From JBJHBP01 sp050485645 (lineage in GTDB: Bacteria; Pseudomonadota; Gammaproteobacteria; Steroidobacterales; Rariloculaceae): a stretch of 35,543 nucleotides of DNA. The position numbers and the translations under genes were made by a program. Positions 17,138-24,333 of this stretch are shown one piece after another; positions within the stretch are counted from its first letter, which is position 1; each line of letters starts with the position of its first letter. The stretch covers positions 1 to 35,543 of the forward strand of contig JBJHBT010000042.1 of assembly GCA_050485645.1 (NCBI GenBank), read 5' to 3'. The notes beneath the pieces are model-generated. The model saw only the letters and a program-made list of their open reading frames with translations, was not told where the DNA came from and did not search any database.

Positions 17138-17803
17138 ATGATCACCATTTCCGCCCTCGACCAGGTACCCGACTTCGCCAGGGGCCAGGTGCGCGACCTG
17201 CGGGTACGCTGGGCGCTTGAGGAGGCAGGTCTGCCTTACCGCACCCGGGTGCTGGCGCAGGGTGACCAGGACAAGGCCGATTACCGCGCCCTGCAGCCCT
17301 TCGGTCAGGTACCCATCTTCGAGGAAGATGGCTTCTCTATGTTCGAATCCGGCGCCATCGTCCTGTATATCGGTGAAAGATGCGACACGCTGCTGCCGTC
17401 CGAGCCTCGAGTCCGCGCCAAAGCCGTGCAATGGGTGATCGCGGCGCTGAACTCCATCGAACCCGGCGTGATGAACCTTGCACTGATCGACCTGTTCTAC
17501 GGCGACCAGGAATGGGCACAACTGCGCCGCCCCGGCGCGGTCGAATTTGTTGCTCAGCGCCTGAATGCACTATCCCGCGCGCTGGGCGACAAGCCCTGTC
17601 TCGACGGCGATCGTTTCACTGCCGGCGATCTGCTCATGAGCAGCGTGCTGCGTACGCTGAAGACCACCCGTTACGAAATGAACGACGCCCGTCTCAACGC
17701 CTATATCGAGCGATGCACGTCGCGGCCGGCGTTCCAGCGCGCCTACGACGCGCAACTGGCCGACTTCAAGGCATCGCGCTCAGGCCGTGCAGATGCTGAC
17801 TGA
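17138..17803 (+). CDS. Glutathione S-transferase family protein
   Basis: A 221-residue cytosolic protein with the two GST parts: a thioredoxin-like N-terminal domain (about 1-80) and an all-helical C-terminal domain (about 88-205). The glutathione-binding landmarks FGQVPIFEEDG and FESGAIVLYIGE, with the Glu-Ser pair at 63-64, are clear. The catalytic N-terminal Tyr/Ser/Cys is not obvious: the first loop reads VPDFARGQVRDLRVRWALEEAGLPY, with no cysteine or tyrosine at the usual spot. The class and substrate cannot be given. The ATG at 17138 has a strong GGAGGA site eight bases upstream; the longer upstream frame has no such support. Its place after an Atm1-type exporter, which often handles glutathione conjugates, suggests but does not show a link. 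Confidence 0.88.
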   Translation: MITISALDQVPDFARGQVRDLRVRWALEEAGLPYRTRVLAQGDQDKADYRALQPFGQVPIFEEDGFSMFESGAIVLYIGERCDTLLPSEPRVRAKAVQWVIAALNSIEPGVMNLALIDLFYGDQEWAQLRRPGAVEFVAQRLNALSRALGDKPCLDGDRFTAGDLLMSSVLRTLKTTRYEMNDARLNAYIERCTSRPAFQRAYDAQLADFKASRSGRADAD

Positions 17804-18262
17804 ATCGTCCGGACCTGCCCATCTGGACCTAACCCACAGGTCGCACTGGTACTACTTGGCCGACATCCCGGTTGCTAGCCTCCCCGCAAGCACGCGGCCG
17901 GAGTCATCCACGGGCCAACGCTGTCGGTTCGGGCCGGCGAGTTGAGCAGCGTATCGGGCAGGTACCCGGCCAAGGTGGCGGAGCGGGCAATGCCGGTCGG
18001 CCCGGCCGGATGGCCGCCCGCCCGAGGGCCGTTTCCCGGGCGCTGGGGCGCGGGATTCGTGTTCCCGGGCTTGGGACTCGCGGCAGGTCGTCTGCCGGCT
18101 TAGTAGTGAGGAGGACGTCAGACCCCGGGGAACAGGAGCAGTGGCCCTTGTTCTTCGTGACCTTATTCAGTTGCGGCTGGCCGAAATGAACGGGCACTCG
18201 GACGTAGCCACCGCTACGCCGAGTGCTCCGTCAGGCGGACAACATCAGGAAGGACGGATACT
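17804..18262. other. 459-base spacer, highly structured, with a possible 41-residue frame at its end
   Basis: No convincing gene is seen here. The middle (about 17940-18080) is very GC-rich, with repeated TTCCCGGGC (near 18031 and 18062) and many short inverted repeats. From 18141 a GTG opens a 41-codon frame (about VALVLRDLIQLRLAEMNGHS and on) that ends at 18266 and overlaps the ankyrin gene start as GTGA. A CAGGAG lies only two bases before that GTG. A strong hairpin sits inside it at 18194-18226. I find no match to tmRNA, 6S RNA, RNase P RNA or a tRNA. Confidence 0.4.
18194..18226 (+). promoter_or_regulatory. Long hairpin upstream of the ankyrin-repeat gene
   Basis: GCACTCGG-a-CGTAGC pairs with GCTACG-CCGAGTGC around a CACC loop: 14 base pairs with one bulged A. 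It ends 37 bases before the ankyrin start. No T-run follows, so it is not a standard terminator. It could be a leader RNA element, a site for a processing enzyme, or the binding site of a dimeric protein; the sequence does not decide. Confidence 0.5.
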
Positions 18263-18961
18263 GTGAAATACGGAACGAAATCAATGACTATTCGGATCGC
18301 CTGCGCCTGCCTGGCAGGCACGTGCCTTGCAATGGCGCACGCCACCGCCGAAGAAACCGCGCATGTTCACGCGCCTGCCGCACAGGCACCTGTGGAGGGC
18401 GAAACGGAAGCAACGGGACATGCTCACCATGGAATGCACTCCGAAGAAGAAGCCCTTCGGGAAGCAATCTGGTATGCGTCGGCCGAAGGCAGTCTGGAGC
18501 TGCTGCGGCGCCTGCTGAGGGAGGACGATGCGGACGTCAATGACTTGGCGGTGGGCCACTTCACGACCCCGCTGTGGATAGCAGCCCAGCAGGGTCACGC
18601 TGATGTGGTTCGGATGCTGCTGATGCGCGGTGCCAGTATCGACGCGACGGACAACGTCGACCGCCGTACGCCACTGCTCCAGGCCGCCCAGGAAGGCCAT
18701 ACGGAGGTGGTAAGGGCTCTGCTGGAGCATGGCGCGGACATCGAGGCCAGAAATGCCAGCAACGGCGCGACACCGCTGTTCGTGGCCTCGGCGCGCGGTC
18801 ATGCGGAAGTCGTCAAACTGCTGCTGGACGCCGGTGCCGATGTCACCGCCACGGCAACGGCAGGCGATAAAGACGATACACCCCTGAGTATCGCCACGGA
18901 CCGGGGCCATGCCGACGTGGTGGAGCTGCTGGCAATGAGGACCGTCGAAGCCGGCGGATAG
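18263..18961 (+). CDS. Exported ankyrin-repeat protein
   Basis: A 232-residue protein with a likely signal peptide (about 8-29, ending AHATA before EET). A short His-rich linker follows (HVHAPAAQ and GHAHHGMH), then about five ankyrin repeats from residue 63 to the end. The clearest are TPLWIAAQQGHADVVRMLL, TPLLQAAQEGHTEVVRALL and TPLFVASARGHAEVVKLLL. Ankyrin repeats bind other proteins; no enzyme domain is present. In bacteria small periplasmic ankyrin proteins are known next to catalase genes, but there is no such neighbour here. The start is a GTG with AGGAAGGA nine bases upstream; an ATG at 18284 would also leave a signal peptide. The His-rich linker may bind metal, which is only a guess. 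Confidence 0.82.
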   Translation: MKYGTKSMTIRIACACLAGTCLAMAHATAEETAHVHAPAAQAPVEGETEATGHAHHGMHSEEEALREAIWYASAEGSLELLRRLLREDDADVNDLAVGHFTTPLWIAAQQGHADVVRMLLMRGASIDATDNVDRRTPLLQAAQEGHTEVVRALLEHGADIEARNASNGATPLFVASARGHAEVVKLLLDAGADVTATATAGDKDDTPLSIATDRGHADVVELLAMRTVEAGG

Positions 18962-19022
18962 CTGCACTGCCGCGGCCGTCCAGGTCCGGCCGTCGTCACG
19001 ACTCGCCACGAGCCGGCTCGTT

Positions 19023-19058
19023 CCGTGCCGGCTCGCCCACCCGTGCCGGCTCACCCAC
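19023..19058. repeat. Two tandem copies of an 18-base unit
   Basis: CCGTGCCGGCTCGCCCAC is followed directly by a copy with one change (G to A). A 12-base perfect palindrome, CGAGCCGGCTCG, lies just upstream at 19009-19020, and a partial third unit follows. It fills most of the 172-base gap after the ankyrin gene and may act in transcript ending; there is no T-run. Confidence 0.75.
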
Positions 19059-19095
19059 ACCCATCACTCGCCCACACTCACAAGAGAAACAGAAT

Positions 19096-19124
19096 TTGAT
19101 CATTAGATAATTTGCTAATAGACT
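19096..19124 (+). promoter_or_regulatory. Candidate promoter and operator of the arsR-desaturase operon
   Basis: The 50 bases before the arsR start are strikingly AT-rich for this DNA. TTGATC (19096-19101) and TAGACT (19119-19124), 17 bases apart, each match four of six promoter bases. Between them lies ATTAGATAATTTGCTAAT (19102-19119), an imperfect 18-base palindrome of the size bound by ArsR-type dimers. A repressor there would block RNA polymerase directly, which suggests self-regulation. Transcription would start only a few bases before the ATG. All of this is inference from pattern. Confidence 0.45.
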
Positions 19125-19133
19125 CTTTCTCCA

Positions 19134-19457
19134 ATGAGTGCGAACAGAATTTTCGATGCCCTGGCGTCAACGCCGCGCCGTCAGATTCTGGCGTCGCTGT
19201 CGAATTGCGAAATGACGACCGCGGAACTCGCGGAACAGTTCCGCATGACGCCACCCTCGATGTCTCGGCACCTGTCTGTGCTGCAGAACGCCGGCCTGGT
19301 GGAAAGTGAGCGCCACGGGCAGCGCGTGCTCTACCGGCTGGTCCCCGACAATCTCGTGAACACGCTGATGGGGTTCGCGCTGGAGATCTGTCCGGTGGGC
19401 AGTGCATTGAAGCGCAAGGCGCGTGCCCGCGCCAAACAGCGGCGGATCACCGGATAG
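19134..19457 (+). CDS. ArsR-family winged-helix repressor
   Basis: A 107-residue DNA-binding protein. The winged helix covers about residues 5-75: IFDALASTPRRQILASL, then the recognition region MTTAELAEQFRMTPPSMSRHLSVLQNAGLV and the wing SERHGQRVLYRL. It has no cysteine pair of the ArsR/SmtB metal sites (the only cysteines are C23 and C86), so a metal ligand is unlikely; it looks more like the SdpR-type group, often encoded next to an SRPBCC protein as here. No Shine-Dalgarno site is visible before the ATG, which fits a leaderless or near-leaderless transcript. The desaturase start follows eight bases after its stop. It probably represses its own operon. Confidence 0.88.
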   Translation: MSANRIFDALASTPRRQILASLSNCEMTTAELAEQFRMTPPSMSRHLSVLQNAGLVESERHGQRVLYRLVPDNLVNTLMGFALEICPVGSALKRKARARAKQRRITG

Positions 19458-19465
19458 GCCATGAC

Positions 19466-20443
19466 GTGACCGGGTCACCCGCCTGTGTACCCGTCCATCG
19501 CGTCGCGCCGACCGACATCGAATCGGTTTGCAACGGTACAGTCCGCTGGGCACCGGAGAAATCACTCTGGTTCATCGGCATGACGGTGGCTGGAGTGGTT
19601 GGCGGCGCACTGACCTTCTCGCTGGCGGCATTCGCCATCTACGCAATCTCCACCGCTTCCGTACTCCTGCTGGGTCATTCGCTCGGCAATCATCGCAAGC
19701 TTGTCCACGACAGCTTCCAGTGTCCCAGGTGGCTCGAGTACACCCTGATCTACTGCGGCATACAGGTGGGACTGGCCGGACCGCTGGGACTGTTGCGACA
19801 GCACGATCTGCGGGATTTCGCTCAGCGCATGCCACATTGCCACGCCTATCTGCGGCACGGGCGATCGGCATTCGTGGATGCCTGGTGGCAACTCAACTGC
19901 GAGCTGGTGCTTGCGAATCCGCCAGACATCCGAATCGAGCCACGACTGGCCAATGATCGTTTTCTGCTGTGGCTGGAACGGACGTGGATGCTTCAGCAGC
20001 TGCCGCCGGGGATCCTGCTGTTTCTGCTCGGCGGATGGCCATTCGTCTTCTGGGGCGTATGCCTGCGAATCAGCACGGCCGTCTTTGGTCACTGGCTGAT
20101 CGGCTACCTGGCTCACAACCATGGCGAACTGACGCGAGAGGTCAGCGGAGCCGCCGTACAGGGACGCAACATCCGCTGGACATCACTGCTCACCATGGGT
20201 GAGTGCTGGCACAACAATCATCACGCCTATCCCGGCTCGGCCAGGCTCGGACTGGCGCCCGGTGAATGGGACCCCGGATGGTGGGTGCTCTGCGGACTTG
20301 AACGGATCGGACTCGTCCGGGGACTGCGTCTTCCCGAGCATCTTCCACATCGGCCCGAACTGAAGGACGTATCGGCGCCGTGCGCATCGGCGACGCCCCC
20401 CGCACCGCAGCAGAGGTGTATCGAACGTGAACACATCGCCTGA
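19466..20443 (+). CDS. Membrane fatty-acid desaturase family protein
   Basis: A 325-residue integral-membrane di-iron protein of the acyl-lipid/acyl-CoA desaturase superfamily. Histidine boxes are visible: H71-x4-H76-x4-H81 (GHSLGNHRKLVH), a middle set at H113 and H124/H126 (RQHDLRDFAQRMPHCH) in place of the common HxxHH, H217-x-H219, and H249-NN-H252-H253 (HNNHHAYPGSARLG). Membrane segments lie at about 36-70, 90-108, 178-198 and 203-216. Such enzymes use O2 and an electron donor to put a double bond in an acyl chain; the chain and position are unknown here, and no reductase or ferredoxin is in the operon. The start is a GTG, with GGATAGG upstream, close behind the arsR stop. The last 17 bases overlap the next gene. 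Confidence 0.85.
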   Translation: MTGSPACVPVHRVAPTDIESVCNGTVRWAPEKSLWFIGMTVAGVVGGALTFSLAAFAIYAISTASVLLLGHSLGNHRKLVHDSFQCPRWLEYTLIYCGIQVGLAGPLGLLRQHDLRDFAQRMPHCHAYLRHGRSAFVDAWWQLNCELVLANPPDIRIEPRLANDRFLLWLERTWMLQQLPPGILLFLLGGWPFVFWGVCLRISTAVFGHWLIGYLAHNHGELTREVSGAAVQGRNIRWTSLLTMGECWHNNHHAYPGSARLGLAPGEWDPGWWVLCGLERIGLVRGLRLPEHLPHRPELKDVSAPCASATPPAPQQRCIEREHIA

Positions 20444-21455
20444 CAGCAGCCCCGCCGATCCGCCGAAAGCACCCCCCAGGACGATGGGAAAGCTCTGGTT
20501 CTGGCCCGTCGCCTTCGGCGCCGCCACCGGGCTGGCAATCCGTCTCATATTCCAGGGCGACACCTACTACGCCTACAACGTGATGATGGCGTCGTTCACG
20601 GTGCTGGTTCCGATAACGGTCGGTGCGATCACGATCTACGTTGCCGAGCGAATCGCGCGGCGCTCTTGGTCGTACTACTTCTGGGTGGCTGCGCTGGCCA
20701 ACACGCTGTTCGTCATCAGCACCTTTGTCATGCTGATCGAAGGGTTGATCTGCACGATTCTGGCGGTGCCGCTGTTCGGGCTGATCGGCGGCGTTGCAGG
20801 GCTCGTGACCGGAGCGGTCTGTCGCCACTTCAAGCGTCCGCGGCGCACGGTCCTCTCGGTGGCGGCACTTCCGCTGCTGCTCGGCGCCGTCGAACAGCAT
20901 CTGCCACTACCGGACACCATCGATACCGTCACAAGCTCGCGGTTCATCGATGCCAGTCCCGAGCAGATATGGCAGGTGCTGATGGAGGCCAGGGACATCC
21001 GTCCGGAAGAAATCGGCAGCGCATGGATGTATCGGATCGGAGTACCACTGCCGCTGCATGCAACGACCGAAGTGCGGGATGGTGAGCGCGTTCGACACAT
21101 CGCGATGGGGAAAGGCATCAGGTTCGAACAGGTGGTGGTCGACTGGCAACCGCAGCGGCGCGTGGAATGGTCCTATCGGTTCACTCCGGACTCGTTTCCG
21201 CCGCAGAGTCTCGATGACCATGTTCGCATCGGCGGTGCACATTTCGACCTGCACCGCACCTCCTATTCACTGCAACCCTACACACTGGGGCCGGGGGAAA
21301 ACGGCACCCTGGTGACCGCGGAGATGACCTATCGCGTCAGCACGCACTTCAACTGGTACGCGCGCCCGGTCGCTCGATGGCTGATCGGCAACTTTGAACG
21401 CCACGCACTGCGATTTTACGCCGGCCGGGCCGCCGATCTCGGCGACAGATCCTAG
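20427..21455 (+). CDS. Membrane-anchored SRPBCC (START-like) domain protein
   Basis: A 342-residue protein with an N-terminal proline-rich stretch, then about four membrane segments (about 22-42, 50-73, 82-104, 107-130). A soluble SRPBCC-like domain follows (about 155-330), beginning TVTSSRFIDASPEQIWQVLME, the usual start of this hydrophobic-ligand fold, and continuing with a basic Arg/Trp strand region (WQPQRRVEWSYRF). SRPBCC domains hold lipids, sterols, polyketides or similar ligands in a deep cavity. The start is a GTG inside the end of the desaturase gene (17-base overlap, AGAGGTG site), so translation is probably coupled. With a desaturase and an ArsR repressor beside it, a role in binding or handling a lipid product is a reasonable guess. 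The stop is nine bases from the converging gene. Confidence 0.78.
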   Translation: MNTSPDSSPADPPKAPPRTMGKLWFWPVAFGAATGLAIRLIFQGDTYYAYNVMMASFTVLVPITVGAITIYVAERIARRSWSYYFWVAALANTLFVISTFVMLIEGLICTILAVPLFGLIGGVAGLVTGAVCRHFKRPRRTVLSVAALPLLLGAVEQHLPLPDTIDTVTSSRFIDASPEQIWQVLMEARDIRPEEIGSAWMYRIGVPLPLHATTEVRDGERVRHIAMGKGIRFEQVVVDWQPQRRVEWSYRFTPDSFPPQSLDDHVRIGGAHFDLHRTSYSLQPYTLGPGENGTLVTAEMTYRVSTHFNWYARPVARWLIGNFERHALRFYAGRAADLGDRS

Positions 21456-21464
21456 CCGCTCACC

Positions 21465-23759
21465 TCAGATCGAGAACCCGTCCTCCACCAGCGGCAGCGT
21501 CCGCACGCGATGACCGGTGGCGGCGTAGATCGCGTTGCAGATCGCCGGCGCAACAGGCGGCAGCGCCGGCTCGCCCACACCGGTGGGTGAGAAATCGGAG
21601 CGCACGAAATGCACGTCGACTTCCGGCGCATTGCGCATGCGCAGCAAGGGATAGCGGTCGAAGTTGGTCTGCTGCACGCGCCCGTTCTCGAACGTGATGC
21701 GCAGACCCATCATCGTGCTCAGACCATCGATCACCGAACCTTCGCACTGGTTCTCGGCACCGCTGAGATTCACGATCGGGCCGATGTCGCCAACCACCCA
21801 GACCTTGTGCACACGCAGGCGACGGCTGTCCGAGACGCTGACTTCGGCCACCTCGGCGAAGTGACCGGAGTGACTGAAGTGAAACGCCATACCCAGCCCG
21901 TGGCCCGCCGGCAGTTCGCGGCCCCAGCCGGCGCGCTCGGCAGCCAGACGAATGACCTCCGCTGCACGGCCGGTGTTCAGCGACTGCGCCATCGCCGGCG
22001 GCAGATGCCGCGGCTCGCCCATCACGTCCAGCAGAAACTCCACGTGGTCGCGATCCGCCGCGACCGCGCACTCATGCAGAAAGCACTGGATCGCGAACGC
22101 AATGGCATTCGCGCCGGGTGCACGCCAGGGACCGGTTGGAATCTGTGAAGGAATCAGCGACTGTGTGACACGCGCGTTCGTCAGCACATTGGCCGGAAAC
22201 TCCTGCGGCGACAGGTTGCCGCTGGATACCGGCGAACGACCGTCACGACTGAACGTGATGAAGTGATCGGTCCACGCCGTGAGCCTGCCCGAGCCATCCA
22301 GTGCACCGCGCATCGAGTGGAAGCCACCCGGACGATAGTAGTCGAACGTCATGTCGTCCTCGCGGGTCCACTGCAGCTTCACCGGTCGGCCTACGCGCTG
22401 GGCGATGGCCACCGCTTCGATCACCGAGTCGTTGGCCAGTCGCCGGCCGAAACCGCCGCCGCCACGCAGCTGATGCAGCGTCACGCGGCCCGGGTCCACG
22501 CCCAGCAGCCGTGCCGCACCTGTTAACGCGCCCTGCGGAGTCTGGGTGGGTGCCCAGATTTCCGCGGTGCCGTCACTCTTGACCCAGGCCGTTGCATCCT
22601 GCGGCTCCAGATCCGCGTGCGACGCGTACTGATAGGTGTAGAAGCCTTCCACCGTACTGGCAGCCCCGCTGAACGCGGCATCGACATCGCCTCGCTCACC
22701 GAGCATCTGACCATTCTCTTCCGCCAGTCTCCGTGCCTCCGTAACCGCCGCCGACCAGCTGTCGGACGACGCGCTGCTCTCGTCCCAGCTGACGCTGAGC
22801 TCGCGCTTGGCCTTGATCGCGGCCCAGGTGGAATCGGCGATGATCGCCACGCCGGGCAGGTAGGCCGGCGCATCGGTGCTGAAATTGATCGGGTCGCCGG
22901 CACCCTCGAGGATGAAGGCATCGACGACACCGGGCAGCGAGCGGATGTAATCGAGGTTCGCCGACGCGGGTTTCGCGCCGATGGCCGGACCTTTGGTGTA
23001 GACCGCGTAGACCATGCCGTCGATCTTCTGATCGATGCCGAACAGTGGCTGGCCGGTAACGATGGCGTGATTGTCCACGCCGCCGATACGCCGACCCAGC
23101 AGGCGGTACTGGTCCGTCGACTTCAGTGTCAGCGTGTTGGCGGCAGGCACCGGCAGCCGGGCAGCGCGCTCGGCGAGCTCGCCGTAGCCGATACGCCGGC
23201 CGGACTCCTCATGAATCACGAAGCTGGCTTCGGTTCGCAGCTGTGCTGCCGGCACATTCCACGTCTCGGCTGCCGCTTCAACCAGCATGGCCCGCGCCAC
23301 CGCGCCGGCCTGGCGCAGGGTGTCCCAGTTCATCGGCACCGACAGCGAACCGCCGGCAAACTGTATGCCGTAACGGGACGCGTCGATCGCCGACTGTTTC
23401 ACTTCCACATGCGCCCAGTCCGCGTCCAGCTCTTCGGCAACGATCATCGGCAGCGCGGTCTTCACGCCCTGCCCGACCTCCGGGTTCTTCGCGTACAGCA
23501 CGATGCGTCCGTCCGCGGCGATCTGCACATAGGCATTGAACGTCTGCGGCTCGGCGGAGGCGGAGGCGTCGCGCCGGCGCTGCGCCAGCGCATCGCGCGA
23601 ACCCGCACCCAGCGTGAACGCCAGCACCAGGCCGCCGCCGGCGATGCCGGAGAGCTTGATGAACCCACGACGGCTCAGCGAAACCGCCGCCGACTGCGCG
23701 GCGCGCTCGGCCGCACGCATGAATTCAGGGACATAGGGATTGTTGACGTCGCGGTTCAT
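21465..23759 (-). CDS. iorB: Molybdenum hydroxylase large subunit (isoquinoline 1-oxidoreductase beta type)
   Basis: A 764-residue subunit that would bind the molybdopterin cofactor and the substrate. The N terminus has a Tat signal, SRRGFIK (29-35), followed by a hydrophobic stretch to about 58, so the folded enzyme is exported. The family pattern is clear: EVGQGVKTALPMIVAEELD, GGGGFGRRL, GPWRAPGANA and, near the end, TGVGEPALPPVAPAICNAI, which holds the active-site Glu of the GxGE motif. IorAB enzymes hydroxylate N-heteroaromatic rings or oxidise aldehydes; the substrate is not shown by sequence. The start at 23759 overlaps the small-subunit stop as ATGA; the longer upstream frame lies inside that gene. 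No MoCo-insertion gene is near. Confidence 0.9.
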   Translation of the reverse strand: MNRDVNNPYVPEFMRAAERAAQSAAVSLSRRGFIKLSGIAGGGLVLAFTLGAGSRDALAQRRRDASASAEPQTFNAYVQIAADGRIVLYAKNPEVGQGVKTALPMIVAEELDADWAHVEVKQSAIDASRYGIQFAGGSLSVPMNWDTLRQAGAVARAMLVEAAAETWNVPAAQLRTEASFVIHEESGRRIGYGELAERAARLPVPAANTLTLKSTDQYRLLGRRIGGVDNHAIVTGQPLFGIDQKIDGMVYAVYTKGPAIGAKPASANLDYIRSLPGVVDAFILEGAGDPINFSTDAPAYLPGVAIIADSTWAAIKAKRELSVSWDESSASSDSWSAAVTEARRLAEENGQMLGERGDVDAAFSGAASTVEGFYTYQYASHADLEPQDATAWVKSDGTAEIWAPTQTPQGALTGAARLLGVDPGRVTLHQLRGGGGFGRRLANDSVIEAVAIAQRVGRPVKLQWTREDDMTFDYYRPGGFHSMRGALDGSGRLTAWTDHFITFSRDGRSPVSSGNLSPQEFPANVLTNARVTQSLIPSQIPTGPWRAPGANAIAFAIQCFLHECAVAADRDHVEFLLDVMGEPRHLPPAMAQSLNTGRAAEVIRLAAERAGWGRELPAGHGLGMAFHFSHSGHFAEVAEVSVSDSRRLRVHKVWVVGDIGPIVNLSGAENQCEGSVIDGLSTMMGLRITFENGRVQQTNFDRYPLLRMRNAPEVDVHFVRSDFSPTGVGEPALPPVAPAICNAIYAATGHRVRTLPLVEDGFSI

Positions 23760-24238
23760 GCCGCACCTCCATCGCGCAGCATGCGCGCCGCCGAATGAAT
23801 GGCCTTGCGAATACGCGGATAAGTGCCGCATCGGCACAGGTGTGGCGACATGGCCGCATCGATATCCGAATCACTGGGGCTGGGGTTGCGGTTCAACAGT
23901 GCGGCGGCGCTGATCAGCTGACCCGCCTGGCAGTAGCCGCACTGCGCCACGTCTTCCTCGATCCACGCCTTCTGCACCGCGTGCAGCTCGCCGTCGGGCC
24001 GCGCCAGACCTTCGACCGTGGTGATCTGCTGCCCCGCGGCACTGCTGACCGGCAGCTGGCAGGACTGGATGGGCGCGCCATTGAGCTGGATCATGCAGGC
24101 CGAACACTGGGCGATGCCGCAGCCGAACTTGGTGCCGACCAGGCCCAGGGTGTCGCGCAACACCCAGAGCAGTGGCGTGGATGGATCGACGTCGTCGCCG
24201 ATCTCGTAGGGTTGTCCGTTGACAGTGAGGCGCAGCAT
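23756..24238 (-). CDS. iorA: Molybdenum hydroxylase [2Fe-2S] small subunit (IorA type)
   Basis: A 160-residue electron-transfer subunit with two [2Fe-2S] clusters. Plant-type ferredoxin cysteines are at C40, C45, C48 and C60 (FGCGIAQCSAC), and the second cluster is held by C100, C103, C135 and C137 (QCGYCQAGQ and LCRCGTYPRI). Layout and length match IorA and the small subunits of related aldehyde oxidases. It carries no signal peptide, so it probably travels with the Tat-tagged large subunit as a preassembled complex. The start at 24238 has a GGGGGGAA site upstream. Electrons from the two clusters would pass to an outside acceptor, probably a cytochrome c; no such gene is beside it. Glycerol kinase diverges from it across 95 bases. 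Confidence 0.92.
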   Translation of the reverse strand: MLRLTVNGQPYEIGDDVDPSTPLLWVLRDTLGLVGTKFGCGIAQCSACMIQLNGAPIQSCQLPVSSAAGQQITTVEGLARPDGELHAVQKAWIEEDVAQCGYCQAGQLISAAALLNRNPSPSDSDIDAAMSPHLCRCGTYPRIRKAIHSAARMLRDGGAA

Positions 24239-24305
24239 GGAAGTTCCCCCCGGAGAATCGCAATCGAATAGGTTGTGTGACCGCGAAGTCTCATGCAAAT
24301 TCCCT

Positions 24306-24320
24306 CGTGGTGCAACCACG
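24306..24320. promoter_or_regulatory. Small inverted repeat before glpK
   Basis: CGTGG and CCACG are separated by TGCAA in the 95-base gap between iorA and glpK, 13 bases before the kinase start. It may be an operator or a leader hairpin. I see no convincing -10/-35 pair for either gene. Confidence 0.2.
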
Positions 24321-24333
24321 CACGCGAGGTCCC

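Noticed and set aside
19134..19457. Metal or arsenic sensing by the ArsR-family protein
   Set aside because: The cysteine or histidine clusters of the metal-sensing groups are absent, and no metal gene is in the operon.
23760..23837. Longer start for the molybdenum hydroxylase large subunit
   Set aside because: It lies inside the small-subunit gene; the ATGA overlap and Tat signal support 23759.
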